This document shows positions 54,146-64,000 of a DNA stretch of 64,000 nucleotides, one piece after another. Source of the stretch: Myrmaecium sp. VS I D KN 1 (Eukaryota; Ascomycota; Dothideomycetes; Valsariales; Valsariaceae). Every line of letters starts with the position of its first letter. Within the stretch, counting starts at the first letter, position 1. The DNA is taken from the NCBI GenBank assembly GCA_019775845.1, contig JADQAV010000063.1, forward strand, positions 62,001 to 126,000, given 5' to 3'. Made by a program: the position numbers and the translations under genes. Under the pieces are notes generated by a model that was not told the DNA's origin, searched no databases, and saw only the letters and a list, made by a program, of their open reading frames with translations.

Positions 54146-55297
54146 ATGACTTCCTGGCTTCAGAAGCACCGGAAAAGCGAACTCACCGAACTCGCGAAGC
54201 AAGCCGGTCTGCAAGAGTGCGTATAAGATCTTGACTCTACGCGAACCGCCGCTCGGTGCCCAAGCGCGTCTCCTATTGAGACTGACAGAAACTCAAAGAT
54301 TCGAGGGGCTTCTGAAAGATGATTTGGTGATCGAACTGGACAAACACCTTCGCGCCAACGCAAGCTCTCTGTCGAGCAATGCGGCTTTCGAAGAATACTA
54401 TGAGCGCAGCAGCACTCCCTCGAGAAAGGAACGCAACTCCGCTGCAACGGCCAATGCTAATGGCTCCGATACTGAGGTGCCAAGATCTACGCGTCGCAGA
54501 CGTGCGCCCAGGGTCAAGGAGGAGTCTGGCAGCCCGTAAGTCAATCGTTTATTCGCGCACATAGAATGCGGTGCTGATCACCTTATTCGCGTAGCGCTCC
54601 ATCTCCTATGGAAAACATCAAGACGCTTGCGACGCGCACTCCTCGCGCTGTTCAACGCGTCGCCGAACAGGTGCCTTTGCCCGCTTCGCCAGCGGATGTT
54701 GCCGACGTCATTGAGCGGCAGACTGCGATCGTGAGCTCCAAAGTGGGGGATCTCTGGGCTGAAACAGGCATTGTTGACAGGGTTGAACAATTACGGGAAA
54801 CCCTCAGCAGCCTTGTCAGCATTGAGATCGCAGCTCTCCTAGTTGAACTACTGGGACTGCGGCGTTTGACCCTGCCCTTCGAATATCTCGGGGATACGCC
54901 GGCGATTGCCGGGCTTCGTTCATTCTCCGTTCATGGCCCGAACTTCCTCAGGCTTGTGGAAACCTCGTTCTGGGCACCGACCACACTGTGGACAACGACC
55001 AGCCTGATCCTGCCGCTGCTCTTCTCCTATTTCTTCAATTTGACCTTGAAGACGAGGACAGTTGATGGGGTCACACAATCCAAGGCCACCTATCAGGCCG
55101 ACCCTCTGATGTTCAACATCGCGAAAGCACTCATTACCTGGCTTGTATACGGCAAAGGTGTCCGTTTCGCCGGCATCTTCGGCGATCAAACTGTCACTGC
55201 TGTTGATGCCACCGTATTTGGAGGGTACCAAGGTATCATGATTGGAACAGCGATTGGTGTCCTCACTAGCCTGTATGATGCTGCGCAGAGAAAGTGA
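54146..55297 (+). CDS. SAP-like domain membrane protein, hypothetical
   Basis: Predicted 336-aa protein, exons 54146-54216, 54299-54535 and 54595-55297. The first 55 residues (WLQKHRKSELTELAKQAGLQ, then FEGLLKDDLVIELDKHL) form a helix-turn-helix pattern like SAP or LEM-type DNA-binding motifs. A basic linker follows (RSTRRRRAPRVKEE). The C-terminal half has three to four hydrophobic segments: IEIAALLVELLGL, LWTTTSLILPLLFSYFFNL, MFNIAKALITWLVYG and GYQGIMIGTAIGVLTS. A DNA-binding head with membrane helices suggests an inner nuclear membrane protein; that is inference. Family not recognised by name. Confidence 0.72.
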
Positions 55298-55876
55298 AGA
55301 TGAAATCGTCGTCGCTTACCGCTGTTCTGTTACTGCGTATGAGATATTCTTCGTCTGTGCGGCCTTCGTTATCTATTTCCGATCTCTTTCGATGTTCATA
55401 TAGCGTTTCATTCTCACTCTTGTATGGCCCGGTTAGAGGGTAGGCGCAAGATGGCGTTTCAGGCGTTCTGCCAGATACCATCGTCGCGGAGATTCTAAGG
55501 GGCTACGGGTGGTAACTTGCAACAGCTCTAATAGTCGAATTAACACTACTGGTATTGATCCGTTTCTATTGCATCCGTCTCGGCTATTGATGCCTTAGGT
55601 TTTCAGATCCCACCCCATGTGGCGAAAGAAATCTTGGCATACCCACACCCCACCACAATCTGTGATGGCTGTTACTGCGAACCTCCAACCTCCACCTACG
55701 AAGACACCGTCTCCCCGCGCAACACTATCCGGCGCCAGACTTGCATAGCGATATCCCTCCGATTCGGTATTAGAAGCGCCCAAGAGTCTCACGAACATTC
55801 ACCGTTGCAGTTACGCGGCTCGCGAACCTCGAAGCCCTAGAAAACCCGAACAGTCATAGCCTGACCGACCGCAACC
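55298..55876. other. spacer upstream of eIF2-alpha
   Basis: 579 bp, the 3' end of the SAP-like gene and the eIF2-alpha promoter. No gene supported. Confidence 0.4.
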
Positions 55877-56961
55877 ATGTCTCTCACAAACTGTCGGTTC
55901 TATGAGGAGAAGTACCCGGAGGTGGAAAGCTTCGTCATGGTGAATGTGAAGCAGGTATGGAAGTGACTCTTGTCTTTGGGTCATGGCTGGTAGAAAAGCG
56001 GCGGACTTACATGGAAGAACGCAGATCGCCGAGATGGGCGCCTACGTGAAGCTCCTCGAATACGACAACATTGACGGCATGATTCTCCTCTCTGAGCTCT
56101 CGAGAAGACGAATTCGCTCCATCCAAAAACTCATCCGTGTCGGCCGCAATGAGGTCGTCGTTGTGTTGCGTGTGGATAAAGACAAGGGTATGGACCAGAT
56201 AACGAATCAATGTGGCGCTTCCAGTCAGCGCCATCCCGGAGGGTTCGGTCGTTAATATTCTCCCTAATACAGGGTACATCGATCTTTCCAAGCGTCGTGT
56301 CTCCCCAGAAGACGTCGTCAAGTGCGAGGAGCGCTACAACAAGTCCAAGATGGTGCACAGCATCATGCGCCACGTAGCCGAGAAGACGAACACGCCTATC
56401 GAGACTCTTTACCAGCACATCGGCTGGCCTTTGAACAAGAAGTACGGCCACTCTCTCGATGCCTTCAAGCTTTCCATCACCAACCCCGACGTCTGGAACG
56501 AGATCACTTTCCCCAACGATGTCGTCAAGGAGGAACTTCTCTCTTACATCGGAAAGCGACTCACTCCCCAGCCGACCAAGGTCCGTGCCGATGTTGAAGT
56601 TACTTGCTTTGGTTATGAAGGCATCGATGCCGTCAAGGACGCTCTCCGCTGCGCCGAGGCCGGTAACACCCCGGACAGCCAGGTGAAAGTCAAGCTCGTC
56701 TCTCCTCCGCTCTACGTCCTCACCTCTCAATGCCTCGACAAAAACCAGGGTATCGCCAACCTGGAGAAGAGCATCGAGGAGATTGAGAAGAAGATCAAGG
56801 CCAGCGGCGGGAATTGCGTGGTCAAGATGGCACCTAAGGCTGTTACTGAGAACGATGATGCGGAGCTCCAGGCGCTTATGGACAAGAAAGAGCGTGAGAA
56901 CCAAGAAGTTAGCGGTGATGAGGATGAGAGCGAGAGCGATGAAGGCATTGCGGCCGAGTAA
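55877..56961 (+). CDS. SUI2: translation initiation factor eIF2 alpha subunit
   Basis: Predicted 309-aa subunit of the eIF2 complex that brings Met-tRNAi to the ribosome. Exons 55877-55954, 56025-56187 and 56273-56961. It has an N-terminal S1-type OB fold ([20 protein letters not shown] through [20 protein letters not shown]). The regulatory loop [13 protein letters not shown] contains Ser52 here, equivalent to the Ser51 phosphorylated by Gcn2-type kinases. The helical domain ([20 protein letters not shown]) and the C-terminal alpha-beta domain ([19 protein letters not shown]) follow, and an acidic tail ([16 protein letters not shown]) ends it. Length matches the family. The second intron ends CCCTAATACAG, with a typical branch site. 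Confidence 0.97.
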
Positions 56962-57748
56962 ACCGCGGTGATTTCTTGGAGTAAGGTGATCTTATGCGGT
57001 AGTCAAGATACTGTTCAAGCAGCGAAGCGAGGAAGTATCAGCTGTGCAGAGCAATCAAGTTTCCGATGGCGATGTATGAAAATAGACACAAGGGCGGGCG
57101 AAGAGGGGTTGGGGTCGGGGTTGTTGCATCCCGGCCCGAGGGGTTCTCGGTTTGGCGAAACCACGGATACCCCAAACGATTCTCCTTTTTTGGTCATCTA
57201 TCAAAAGTTCTGGGATCGGCTGCGGGGTGGCTCCGGGATGTAGACATTTTTCTGCTCAGTGGTCACGAATGGCACTCTGTCTTCTCATGTGTGAGGGGTT
57301 GTTTTTGACTCTTTTTTTCCATGGTCTGCGACTCGAACTCGGAACGACTGGATTCCTATATGTGTGCTGTCATGGTGACCGGTTGGACGCACTACCAGTA
57401 ACGTTTTGCCTCCCTTATAGCTGTCTTCGGTATTTGAAAATGAAGTGATGCCTGAACCTTGACACGGTGATACCCTTTGTATCGACTGACTGCGCTGCGG
57501 GATCCAAAAGAGGTGCGCGAGACCTTCTCTTGTGCGCAGCCTCGGCACGTAGTTGATATACATGGGTACTTTGGTGTGACCTACAGAGATGAAGATTCGA
57601 TATTACAACAAGAGAAGGGACCGGACGGCCCCCTTTCAATCTCAATGTATTCAGACATAACATATCATTGAAAAGTCCCTATACCATTAACTAAAAATTG
57701 AATAATTCTGTCCCTGAGATCCAAATCCACATCCATAGTCCCATACTC
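56962..57748. other. convergent spacer, 0.8 kb
   Basis: 3' ends of eIF2-alpha and the Rrn5 gene. A CGAACTCGGAACGACTGGATT-like patch near 57335 was checked for a tRNA and rejected. No gene supported. Confidence 0.45.
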
Positions 57749-59890
57749 TCACGGCGAACCATTCGCCACAAACTCATCCGCCGAATCGTCCGAGGCGCCA
57801 GGGGGATACTCCATCCCCTCAAGGAAGCCCACGGCCTCCTCCCGCGCGCGTCGAGGCTGAAGAATCCTCCGTGTCGGAGGGCCGGGCTCGCTGTCAGGCT
57901 CTTGTTGTCCCGTATCAGCGTGCTCGCTCGCGTCCATGTCTTCGCTCTCCACTTCAGACCGTGTCTCAAAGGCTTCCGCGCCGTCCGTCGTTTCTGCGAC
58001 TTCCGCGCCATCCGTCTCCTCTGCGTCCTGCATTTCCGTGTCCGGATCCTCGTCGTAAGCGCCTGGCTGCTGCAGGATCTGGGCTATGTCATCCTCTTCT
58101 TTAGCCACTTCGGCCCTCTCGCCAGATCGTCCCATTCTCTTCCTCTTCCTCCTTTCACCCTTGCGTTTCATCATCGCAAACTCCCTTTCGGGCACCAATC
58201 GGCCGAAGACCTCCCACTCGGGCTGGTATTCCGTCCACTGCGTCCAATCCGCCAACTCCTTCTGACTTTTTCGCTTCAGATGCGGTCTCTTCATGCGCTT
58301 CGTCTCCTCGTCCTCCTCGGGGGCTACCGGGTCCCTCCCCAATATCTTCCAGAGTGCCCTTTCCTCCTCTGCGCCGGCTTGCTGATCCACCATCTCTGCA
58401 TATTCATCATCTTCATCCGTCGAATCCTCCTCTTCCTCCTCGAGCCACTCATCATCGCTAAGGCCAGAATCCCCATCCTCTTCGCTGGCATCATCACCGG
58501 CCGCGGGGTCTCCACCCTCGCTCGGCATCGTCCCGCCACGTTCCTCAAGATACCTCGCAACCGTTTCATACCGCAACACGCGCCCGCTGTGATCCCTCTT
58601 CGACCCTGCCCTCGGCGGACGCACATACACCTGCACCCCGCACCGCTCCGCCGTCCGCACCCACACCTGCCGGGCATCCCTCTTCAGCCCCAAGATATCC
58701 ACGGCGGTGTGGACGTCCCACTTCCGGACCGTCGGTTTCGGGGCGTGAGAGGTGCGCCAGTCCTCGGCGCGAAGCCGGGACTGGGTTTGGAAGAGCACGG
58801 CCTGCACCAGGCGTCGGGTGAGGGAGATGGTGAGATGGTGCAGATCGGTGAAGGCGGTGTGGTGGATGGCGGGACTGGAGCCTGGAGGATCGGCGAGGGT
58901 GCGCCAGTTGTCCGCCAGGCTGTTGCGGGCTGAGTTCATGAAGATGGTGCTGGAGAGGCGAATGAAATTCTGTAGGTGCAGGAGCCGCGCGGACGGTATC
59001 GAAGTGAGAATGTTAGGTTCCTGGGTTTCGGACGCTGCAGCTGGGCTCTCTGACGGATGCGGTGTTCGTCCGATGTGGCTCGCTTCGGACTTGGCTTCGT
59101 GGTCCGAGAGATTGTCTTCATCCTCTTCTTCCTTTTCGCCAAGGTCCGCGATAGCTTCCTCAACCTCATCGGCGACATCGTTCGTTAGGAGCCAGTAATC
59201 CCCATGCTTCTTCTTTTCTTGTTGAGCCTCAAACTTGTCCTGATGCCATTCCAAGGCCTCCGCCGCCAGGTCCAAGCTCCTGCAACATTCTTCACATATC
59301 TCCGCCGCGGCCGGAATGTCGCTGAACCCCAGGATTCCCAGATGCGCGTCCTTGAGGTGATGATCGACGAGTCCTTGCTGTAGAAGCAGCAGATAGTTGT
59401 GGACTTCCAGCTCGGATTTGGAACCTATTGCGCCAGCTATCCCAGGTAGATCATGCCGGCCCAGCTTCGATAACGCGGAGAAGAAGGTTTCTTTCTCTGA
59501 CGATGTCCACCGGGAAACCCCGAGCTGGGAGGATTCTAACGGTTGGGTTCGGAAGACTTCCTGCTCATCCTTGAAGCGTACCCTGGCTTCTTGGACTGTT
59601 TCATTGAACAGCAGCCGGTACTCTTCGTTATAAAGACCCTTCAGACGGCGCGATTTCGGCAAGCGTTCCAATCCACGTTTCCTCTTGCGACTGTGGGTGC
59701 TTTCACGAGGCAGGAGACTCTGCAGGGGTTGTTCGTCATGTTGTATTCCTCCGTTTAGCTGAGGTGAGGGTGCCCTGGAGTTCGGCACGGTATTCGGTGC
59801 AGTCACGAAAGCGGACTCTGTTTCGGCGTCTTCGAGAAGGTCTAGAGCCGGGGCGTCACAGTCCGTCGCTTCGGTCGCGGGCGAACTCAT
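57749..59890 (-). CDS. RRN5: RNA polymerase I upstream activating factor subunit Rrn5-like
   Basis: Predicted 713-aa intronless nuclear protein; Rrn5 belongs to the UAF complex that recruits Pol I to rDNA promoters. Start is the first ATG (MSSPATEATD). A conserved pre-domain segment (KSRRLKGLYNEEYRLLFNET, 79-98) precedes a SANT/Myb-like domain at about 126-172 (SRWTSSEKETFFSALSKLGR, then DLPGIAGAIGSKSELEVHNY). A Cys-containing helix (AAEICEECCRSLDLAAEALEW) follows. The middle and C-terminal parts are highly acidic, with a basic patch (MKRKGERRKRKRMGR). The layout matches fungal Rrn5 proteins, which are much longer than the yeast one (363 aa). It is divergent from IRC3, with only 278 bp between starts. 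Confidence 0.82.
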   Translation of the reverse strand: MSSPATEATDCDAPALDLLEDAETESAFVTAPNTVPNSRAPSPQLNGGIQHDEQPLQSLLPRESTHSRKRKRGLERLPKSRRLKGLYNEEYRLLFNETVQEARVRFKDEQEVFRTQPLESSQLGVSRWTSSEKETFFSALSKLGRHDLPGIAGAIGSKSELEVHNYLLLLQQGLVDHHLKDAHLGILGFSDIPAAAEICEECCRSLDLAAEALEWHQDKFEAQQEKKKHGDYWLLTNDVADEVEEAIADLGEKEEEDEDNLSDHEAKSEASHIGRTPHPSESPAAASETQEPNILTSIPSARLLHLQNFIRLSSTIFMNSARNSLADNWRTLADPPGSSPAIHHTAFTDLHHLTISLTRRLVQAVLFQTQSRLRAEDWRTSHAPKPTVRKWDVHTAVDILGLKRDARQVWVRTAERCGVQVYVRPPRAGSKRDHSGRVLRYETVARYLEERGGTMPSEGGDPAAGDDASEEDGDSGLSDDEWLEEEEEDSTDEDDEYAEMVDQQAGAEEERALWKILGRDPVAPEEDEETKRMKRPHLKRKSQKELADWTQWTEYQPEWEVFGRLVPEREFAMMKRKGERRKRKRMGRSGERAEVAKEEDDIAQILQQPGAYDEDPDTEMQDAEETDGAEVAETTDGAEAFETRSEVESEDMDASEHADTGQQEPDSEPGPPTRRILQPRRAREEAVGFLEGMEYPPGASDDSADEFVANGSP

Positions 59891-60168
59891 GGCCAGTCCG
59901 GATGGGCGTCGAACAGTCTTCCAAGCCTCCAACGATCTCTGGAATCAGACTCCCTGAAAGTCCGCATCGCCGATCGAGAGTGCATGACGTTGGCGGGTTG
60001 TGCGACGCCATCACCTAGCCCGTCGTCAAAACATCGCGGAGCGCCAAGCGATGCGGAACTACCGCCAGGCCCTAAGGTACCGGGAGAATCTCGGAACGCC
60101 CACATACTCCTTCTCCAGAAGACCGCTTGGAGGCGAACGAAACTTTCACAGTGGATGTCACGCACTCC
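59891..60168. promoter_or_regulatory. compact divergent promoter, RRN5 / IRC3
   Basis: 278 bp between divergent ATGs, so the two genes very likely share control sequence. No TATA box is clear. Confidence 0.55.
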
Positions 60169-62330
60169 ATGTACAAACTTACTCGATATGCCGTGAGACT
60201 TCGCCTTGGCACGCGACCTGTGCCCCGGCCCAGCTGGATACGATATGCCTCCGTTGCAACGGCGCCAAAGCCCGCTCGTCCCCCCACCAGGAGCGACAGC
60301 GAGCCTGTGCCGCCGCCTCCGAAGCCGAGCGGCGGGATTGTCCTACGACCGTACCAAGAGGATGCGATTCAGGCTGTCCTGGACAATCTCAAGGAGGGGA
60401 AGAAGAGACTGGGGCTTTCACTAGCTACCGGGGCTGGTAAAACGGTAAGTTCATTGTTCCGGGTGTTGCTCCGCGCACATTAGGTACTGATCCGACATTA
60501 CAGGTCATCTTCACTCGTCTGATCGACCGTGTCCCGCCGCCGACGCCCGATGCGACTCGCACGTTGATTCTGGTTCATCGGCGAGAGCTGGTGGAGCAGG
60601 CTGCGCGCCACTGCGCTCTTGCTTATCCGGAGAAGACTATCGACATCGAGATGGCCAATAGCCATGCTACTGGGTTCGCGGATATCACCGTTGCGTCGGT
60701 CCAGAGTATCAAGTCAATGGATCGCATCCTCAAGTTCGATCCCGCCAAATACAAGCTGGTGTTGGTGGACGAGGCACATCACATCGTCGCAGGGCAGTAT
60801 CTTCAAGTGCTGGATCACTTTGGGTTGCGCAATTCGGAGCAACAGTCGACGGCTGTTCTTGTTGGAGTGTCGGCCACATTTTCACGGTTCGATGGCAAGA
60901 GCTTGGGGACCGCCATCGATCACATCGTCTACCACAAGGACTACATCGATATGATCAAGGAAGGGTGGCTGGCGGACATCATTTTCACCACGGTAGAGAG
61001 TAAGGCGGATTTGTCCCAGGTCAAACGGTTCCGAGGCGACTTCGCCACCGGCGACCTCTCCAAAGCAGTCAACACCGAGCAGACGAATGAACTCACGGTC
61101 CGGTCCTGGCGGGCCAAGGCGGAAGGCCGAAAAGCGACCCTCGTGTTCTGCGTCGACCTCGAACACGTCGCGTCTCTGACACGAACGTTTCGCAGGCACG
61201 GCGTCGAAGCGCACTTCGTCACCAGCGCCACGCCCAGGAAGATCCGCGCCGAACGGCTCGACGCGTTCCGCAACGGCGAATACCCGGTGCTGATCAACTG
61301 CGGCGTCTACACCGAAGGCACCGACATCCCCAACATCGACTGCGTCGTCCTGGCGCGGCCGACGCGGTCCCGCAACCTGCTCGTCCAGATGATCGGCCGC
61401 GGGGTGCGGCTGCACCCGGCCAAGAAGAACTGTCACGTCATCGACATGGTCGCCTCGCTCGAGACCGGCATCGTGACCACCCCGACGCTCTTCGGACTGG
61501 ACCCGGACGAGATCGTGGAGAACGCCAGCGTGAAGGACCTGGAGGAGCTGAACGAGAAGCGGAAGGAGGAAGAGAAAGTGCGGGAGGACCTGGTGGACTC
61601 GCTGCTCCGCAGCGGCGGCGGCCGGATGATCCCCTCGACCGTCTCCTTCACCGACTACGCCTCGATCGAGGACCTGCTGATGGACCAGACGGACGAGCGG
61701 CACGTGCGGGCGCTGTCGCGGTACGCGTGGGTACGGGTGTCTACGGACAAGTACGTGCTCAACAACCGGTCGGGCAACTACCTGACGCTGGAGCGGGAGG
61801 CGACGGGGACGGACTACTGGCAGCTCAAGTACGTCGCCAAGCTGTTCACGGCGGCGATGATGGCGTCGCGATCCTCCTCCTCCTCCTCCTCCTCCTCGCC
61901 GGGGAAGGCGGGCACGGGCAAACGGAAACCGGCCGCCGCCCCCCCGTCGCCGTACACGAAGCCCCGCGTCCTCGGCCGGTTCGAGTCGTTCGAGCACTCG
62001 GTCCGTGCGGGCGACACCCAGGCCAAGGAGGTCTTCGAGCACGCGTTCATCTCGCGGGGCGCCAAGTGGCGGCTCGAACCCGCGACGCCGACCCAGCTCG
62101 CCTTCCTCAACCGCGGGAAGACGCCGGACGACGAGGGGTACTGGCAGGATGGCGACCTGACCCGCGGCATGGCGGCCGATATGATCACGAAGCTGCGCCA
62201 CGGCGCCAAGGGCCGCTGGACCCGTCTGCTGATGCAGAAGTCCCGCCTTGAGAAGGCGAGGGCGAAGGAGATGATGGTGGAGGAGATGCGGGAGCGGGAG
62301 CGGGTGAAGGTGGGTCCGCTTGCGGAGTGA
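60169..62330 (+). CDS. IRC3: mitochondrial SF2 helicase, Irc3-like
   Basis: Predicted 700-aa ATP-dependent helicase; yeast Irc3 maintains mitochondrial DNA by acting on branched structures. Exons 60169-60444 and 60504-62330. The N-terminus ([20 protein letters not shown]) is Arg-rich and lacks acids, a good mitochondrial presequence. Motifs: RPYQEDAI (Q-motif region, 60-67), ATGAGKT (Walker A, 86-92, ending exactly at the intron), DEAH (181-184), GVSATF (213-218), [18 protein letters not shown] and [11 protein letters not shown] (motifs V and VI). The C-terminal part has a poly-Ser run and a second domain ([28 protein letters not shown]) typical of the Irc3 type. The start at 60169 is the first ATG of the frame. 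Confidence 0.92.
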
Positions 62331-62376
62331 TTGGTCTCGTGAGACTTTTTGGGTATGGAGTTGGCGTTCGAGGATT

Positions 62377-62400
62377 CTTTCTTTCTTTCTTTCTTTCTTT
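62377..62400 (+). repeat. (TTTC)n microsatellite
   Basis: About six TTTC units in the 3' region of IRC3. Confidence 0.85.
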
Positions 62401-62441
62401 GCGTGGAGGGGGCGTTTTGCTTAGCATAAGGGGGTCCTATT

Positions 62442-62487
62442 ACCTACCTACCTACCTACCTACCTACCTACCTACCTACCTACCTAC
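62442..62487 (+). repeat. (CCTA)n microsatellite
   Basis: About eleven CCTA units. The unit differs from the fungal telomere repeat CCCTAA, so this is a plain microsatellite. Confidence 0.88.
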
Positions 62488-64000
62488 CTCAGTTTTACAA
62501 GGTGGGTAGAAATGATTTGCCATCCGGGACGGTTTGGATTTTTGCCTTATAGATTGTTGGCGAAGGAGACGGATCCGTTCGAGAGAAACACGGATAAGTA
62601 GCGTGGTCTGGCTCGGCAGAATGTAGGATGTATGTGCAGTACCTATGGTTTACGAAACTTTAGACCTCGACTTATTTCATCATCAATCTCCTCCGCTTTT
62701 AAACCCACCCACCCGCTGCTTGCCTGCCCTCTCTTCGCGTTGTTCTTCGTTCGAATATGTCCGCAGGTCGAGTAGTACAGTACCTTATGGATATAGTACG
62801 TGTGTAGGCTGATGATGTGTCATCCGCCTTGAAGAGCGACTTAGTAGTAGTAGTCTGCCACCTTCGGGATAGGTATCTTGTTGCAAATAACGGATGCATT
62901 GGATGGTATATATGGTGTGGTTTGTACCTCGAGGTGGTGCAGAGCGCTGCTGATGCATCTTGGCACCACCACCACCCGGGATGTTTTTCCATGCGCAGCC
63001 CAGCCAACCAGCCGTGCCAGCCAGTGACCAACCAGCCTCCCAGCCAACCAACCAACTAACGAACCGAACCGGACGGATGCAAGCCCAAGTGGCTGCTGCT
63101 ATCGAGCTGTCAACCAATCCACCAATCCAACGTCCATCGTCCATCGTCCTCCCTTCCCTCTTCCCTCCCTCCCTTCCTCTTTTCCCTCCCTCTCTACATA
63201 CTGTACTCCACACCGCCATCCGCGTCCCTTGCATCTCGCGCTCTCTTTCTTCTCATCTTTCTCTGTCCTCAACCCCTCCCCCCTTCCTCAGCTGGCGCGC
63301 TGACGGGGCTTCTCGGTGCGATTTTGCCCAGCGCGGTCGGGTTCCCCGCTTTCATTTCGTTTGCTTGCTCTCGCCTCCGTCGCTTTTCCGCTCCGTGCGG
63401 GCCGGCCGCTTATTCAACCTGGACCTGCCTTACTCATCCCATCGCGATCGCTGCCCGTCGTCGAAGGTCGAGGATCGAAGCTTGACGTTGTCCCGAGGTG
63501 ATTTAAGGTCGAGGGTTTTCGAGGCGATCACGAGTTCCTCGCGCGACCACAATCCGGTTACCTAGCAATCCAGCTGTCCAGTAATCCAGCAATCCGAGAG
63601 CTCCTTCAGCGCGCGGCCGGAGGTGCTTCTTTGGACGAGATACCCACCACGCGAGCGGGGAAGAGGAGGAGGAGGAAGCGGATACCTGGCGGGTTAACTT
63701 AGTGCGAGCGACGGGCCGCGTTATTAGAGTTGCCGGGCGGGTCTCTCCCGTGAGCCAACGGTCCGAGTTCCGCGCCCATGCGACGCATCCGCTCCCGACT
63801 GCTGTCACGCCCCCACCACCATCACCACCACCACCATCGCTCCCGCTTCTCCGTTCTGTAGCTGCCCGGGCCGCTTCACCACTGCGCTCGCTCATCGCTC
63901 ACTCACCCACTCGCTCGTCCACGGCTGGCCACGCGCGACCACAATCCCCTGCTGCGGGGGATCCGGGAATGCCCCTGTAGCAATCCCCCGCGCCGCGTCC

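Larger units (their letters stand above)
62331..64000. other. 3' UTR and gene-free right edge, microsatellites
   Basis: 1.7 kb without a supported gene. It includes two tetranucleotide repeats (listed separately), CCAACCAG-type imperfect repeats at about 62998-63062, and CT-rich DNA at 63140-63410. It may contain the 5' leader of a gene beyond the right edge. Confidence 0.45.

Noticed and set aside
57317-57380. tRNA-like B-box pattern (AGTTCGAGTC on the minus strand)
   Set aside because: No matching A box or acceptor stem, and the flank is poly-A rather than a poly-T terminator.
60882-62201. 439-codon antisense frame inside IRC3
   Set aside because: Same GC3 shadow effect; Arg/Val/Gly-rich and opposite a clear helicase.
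62442-62487. CCTA repeat as an internal telomere tract
   Set aside because: The unit is CCTA, not CCCTAA; a plain microsatellite.
62960-63565. 201-codon plus-strand frame at the right edge
   Set aside because: Driven by CCAACCAG and CT repeats; Pro/Ser/Leu-rich with no domain, more likely leader sequence.
1-64000. Transposons, LTR elements or virus-derived genes
   Set aside because: No transposase, reverse transcriptase, integrase or capsid-like reading, and no long terminal repeats were seen.

Overview
The window looks like nuclear DNA of a filamentous ascomycete (Pezizomycotina; a Dothideomycete would fit, but the class is inference). The support is short GT-AG introns of about 45-90 nt with CTNAC-like branch sites, GC-rich third positions, CT-rich promoters, and fungal gene families: Vac1/Pep7, Spf1, Yvc1, Rrn5, Irc3, Aim6, and a ZIP transporter with a Cys/His-rich ectodomain. 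About 29 protein genes were modelled. I saw no rRNA, convincing tRNA, CRISPR, virus-like element or DNA transposon. Two N bases at 40773-40774 in a poly-C run mark an assembly gap.

Layout. 0-9 kb: VAC1 (minus, cut by the left edge), a GST-like protein, an MFS sugar/inositol transporter, and a METTL16-family RNA m6A methyltransferase. 9-16 kb: the P5A ATPase Spf1 (minus), divergent from cytosolic glutaminyl-tRNA synthetase. 17-21 kb: a secreted Ala/Ser-rich GPI-type protein, a tiny one-pass membrane protein, and a Ser/Thr-rich one-pass membrane protein. 22-31 kb: a 1041-aa disordered nuclear-type protein with polyQ, a coiled-coil protein with a probable GC-AG intron, a TatD/Scn1-like metal-dependent hydrolase, a small membrane protein, and a protein with SPLQD repeats. 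32-34 kb: a ZrfC-like zinc transporter with a possible zinc-response palindrome upstream. 35-46 kb: a low-complexity region holding a coiled-coil protein, five small one-pass membrane proteins of similar layout but unrelated sequence, and an Aim6-like protein. 46-54 kb: a large disordered protein, the vacuolar cation channel Yvc1, and a mitochondrial carrier. 54-62 kb: a SAP-like membrane protein, eIF2-alpha, Rrn5, and the mitochondrial helicase Irc3. The right 1.7 kb appears non-coding, with microsatellites.

Most genes are unrelated housekeeping neighbours rather than one pathway. Themes that recur are vacuole/endosome function (Vac1, Yvc1), ER and metal transport (Spf1, the ZIP protein), translation (GlnRS, eIF2-alpha, METTL16 family) and mitochondria (Irc3, the carrier, Aim6-like). 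The least explained part is the run of small one-pass membrane proteins between about 36 and 46 kb, with similar ones at 19-21 and 29 kb. They share a layout (no cleavable signal, Ser/Thr/Pro-rich N-terminus, one TM helix, strongly basic flank, disordered tail) and show no domain I recognise.
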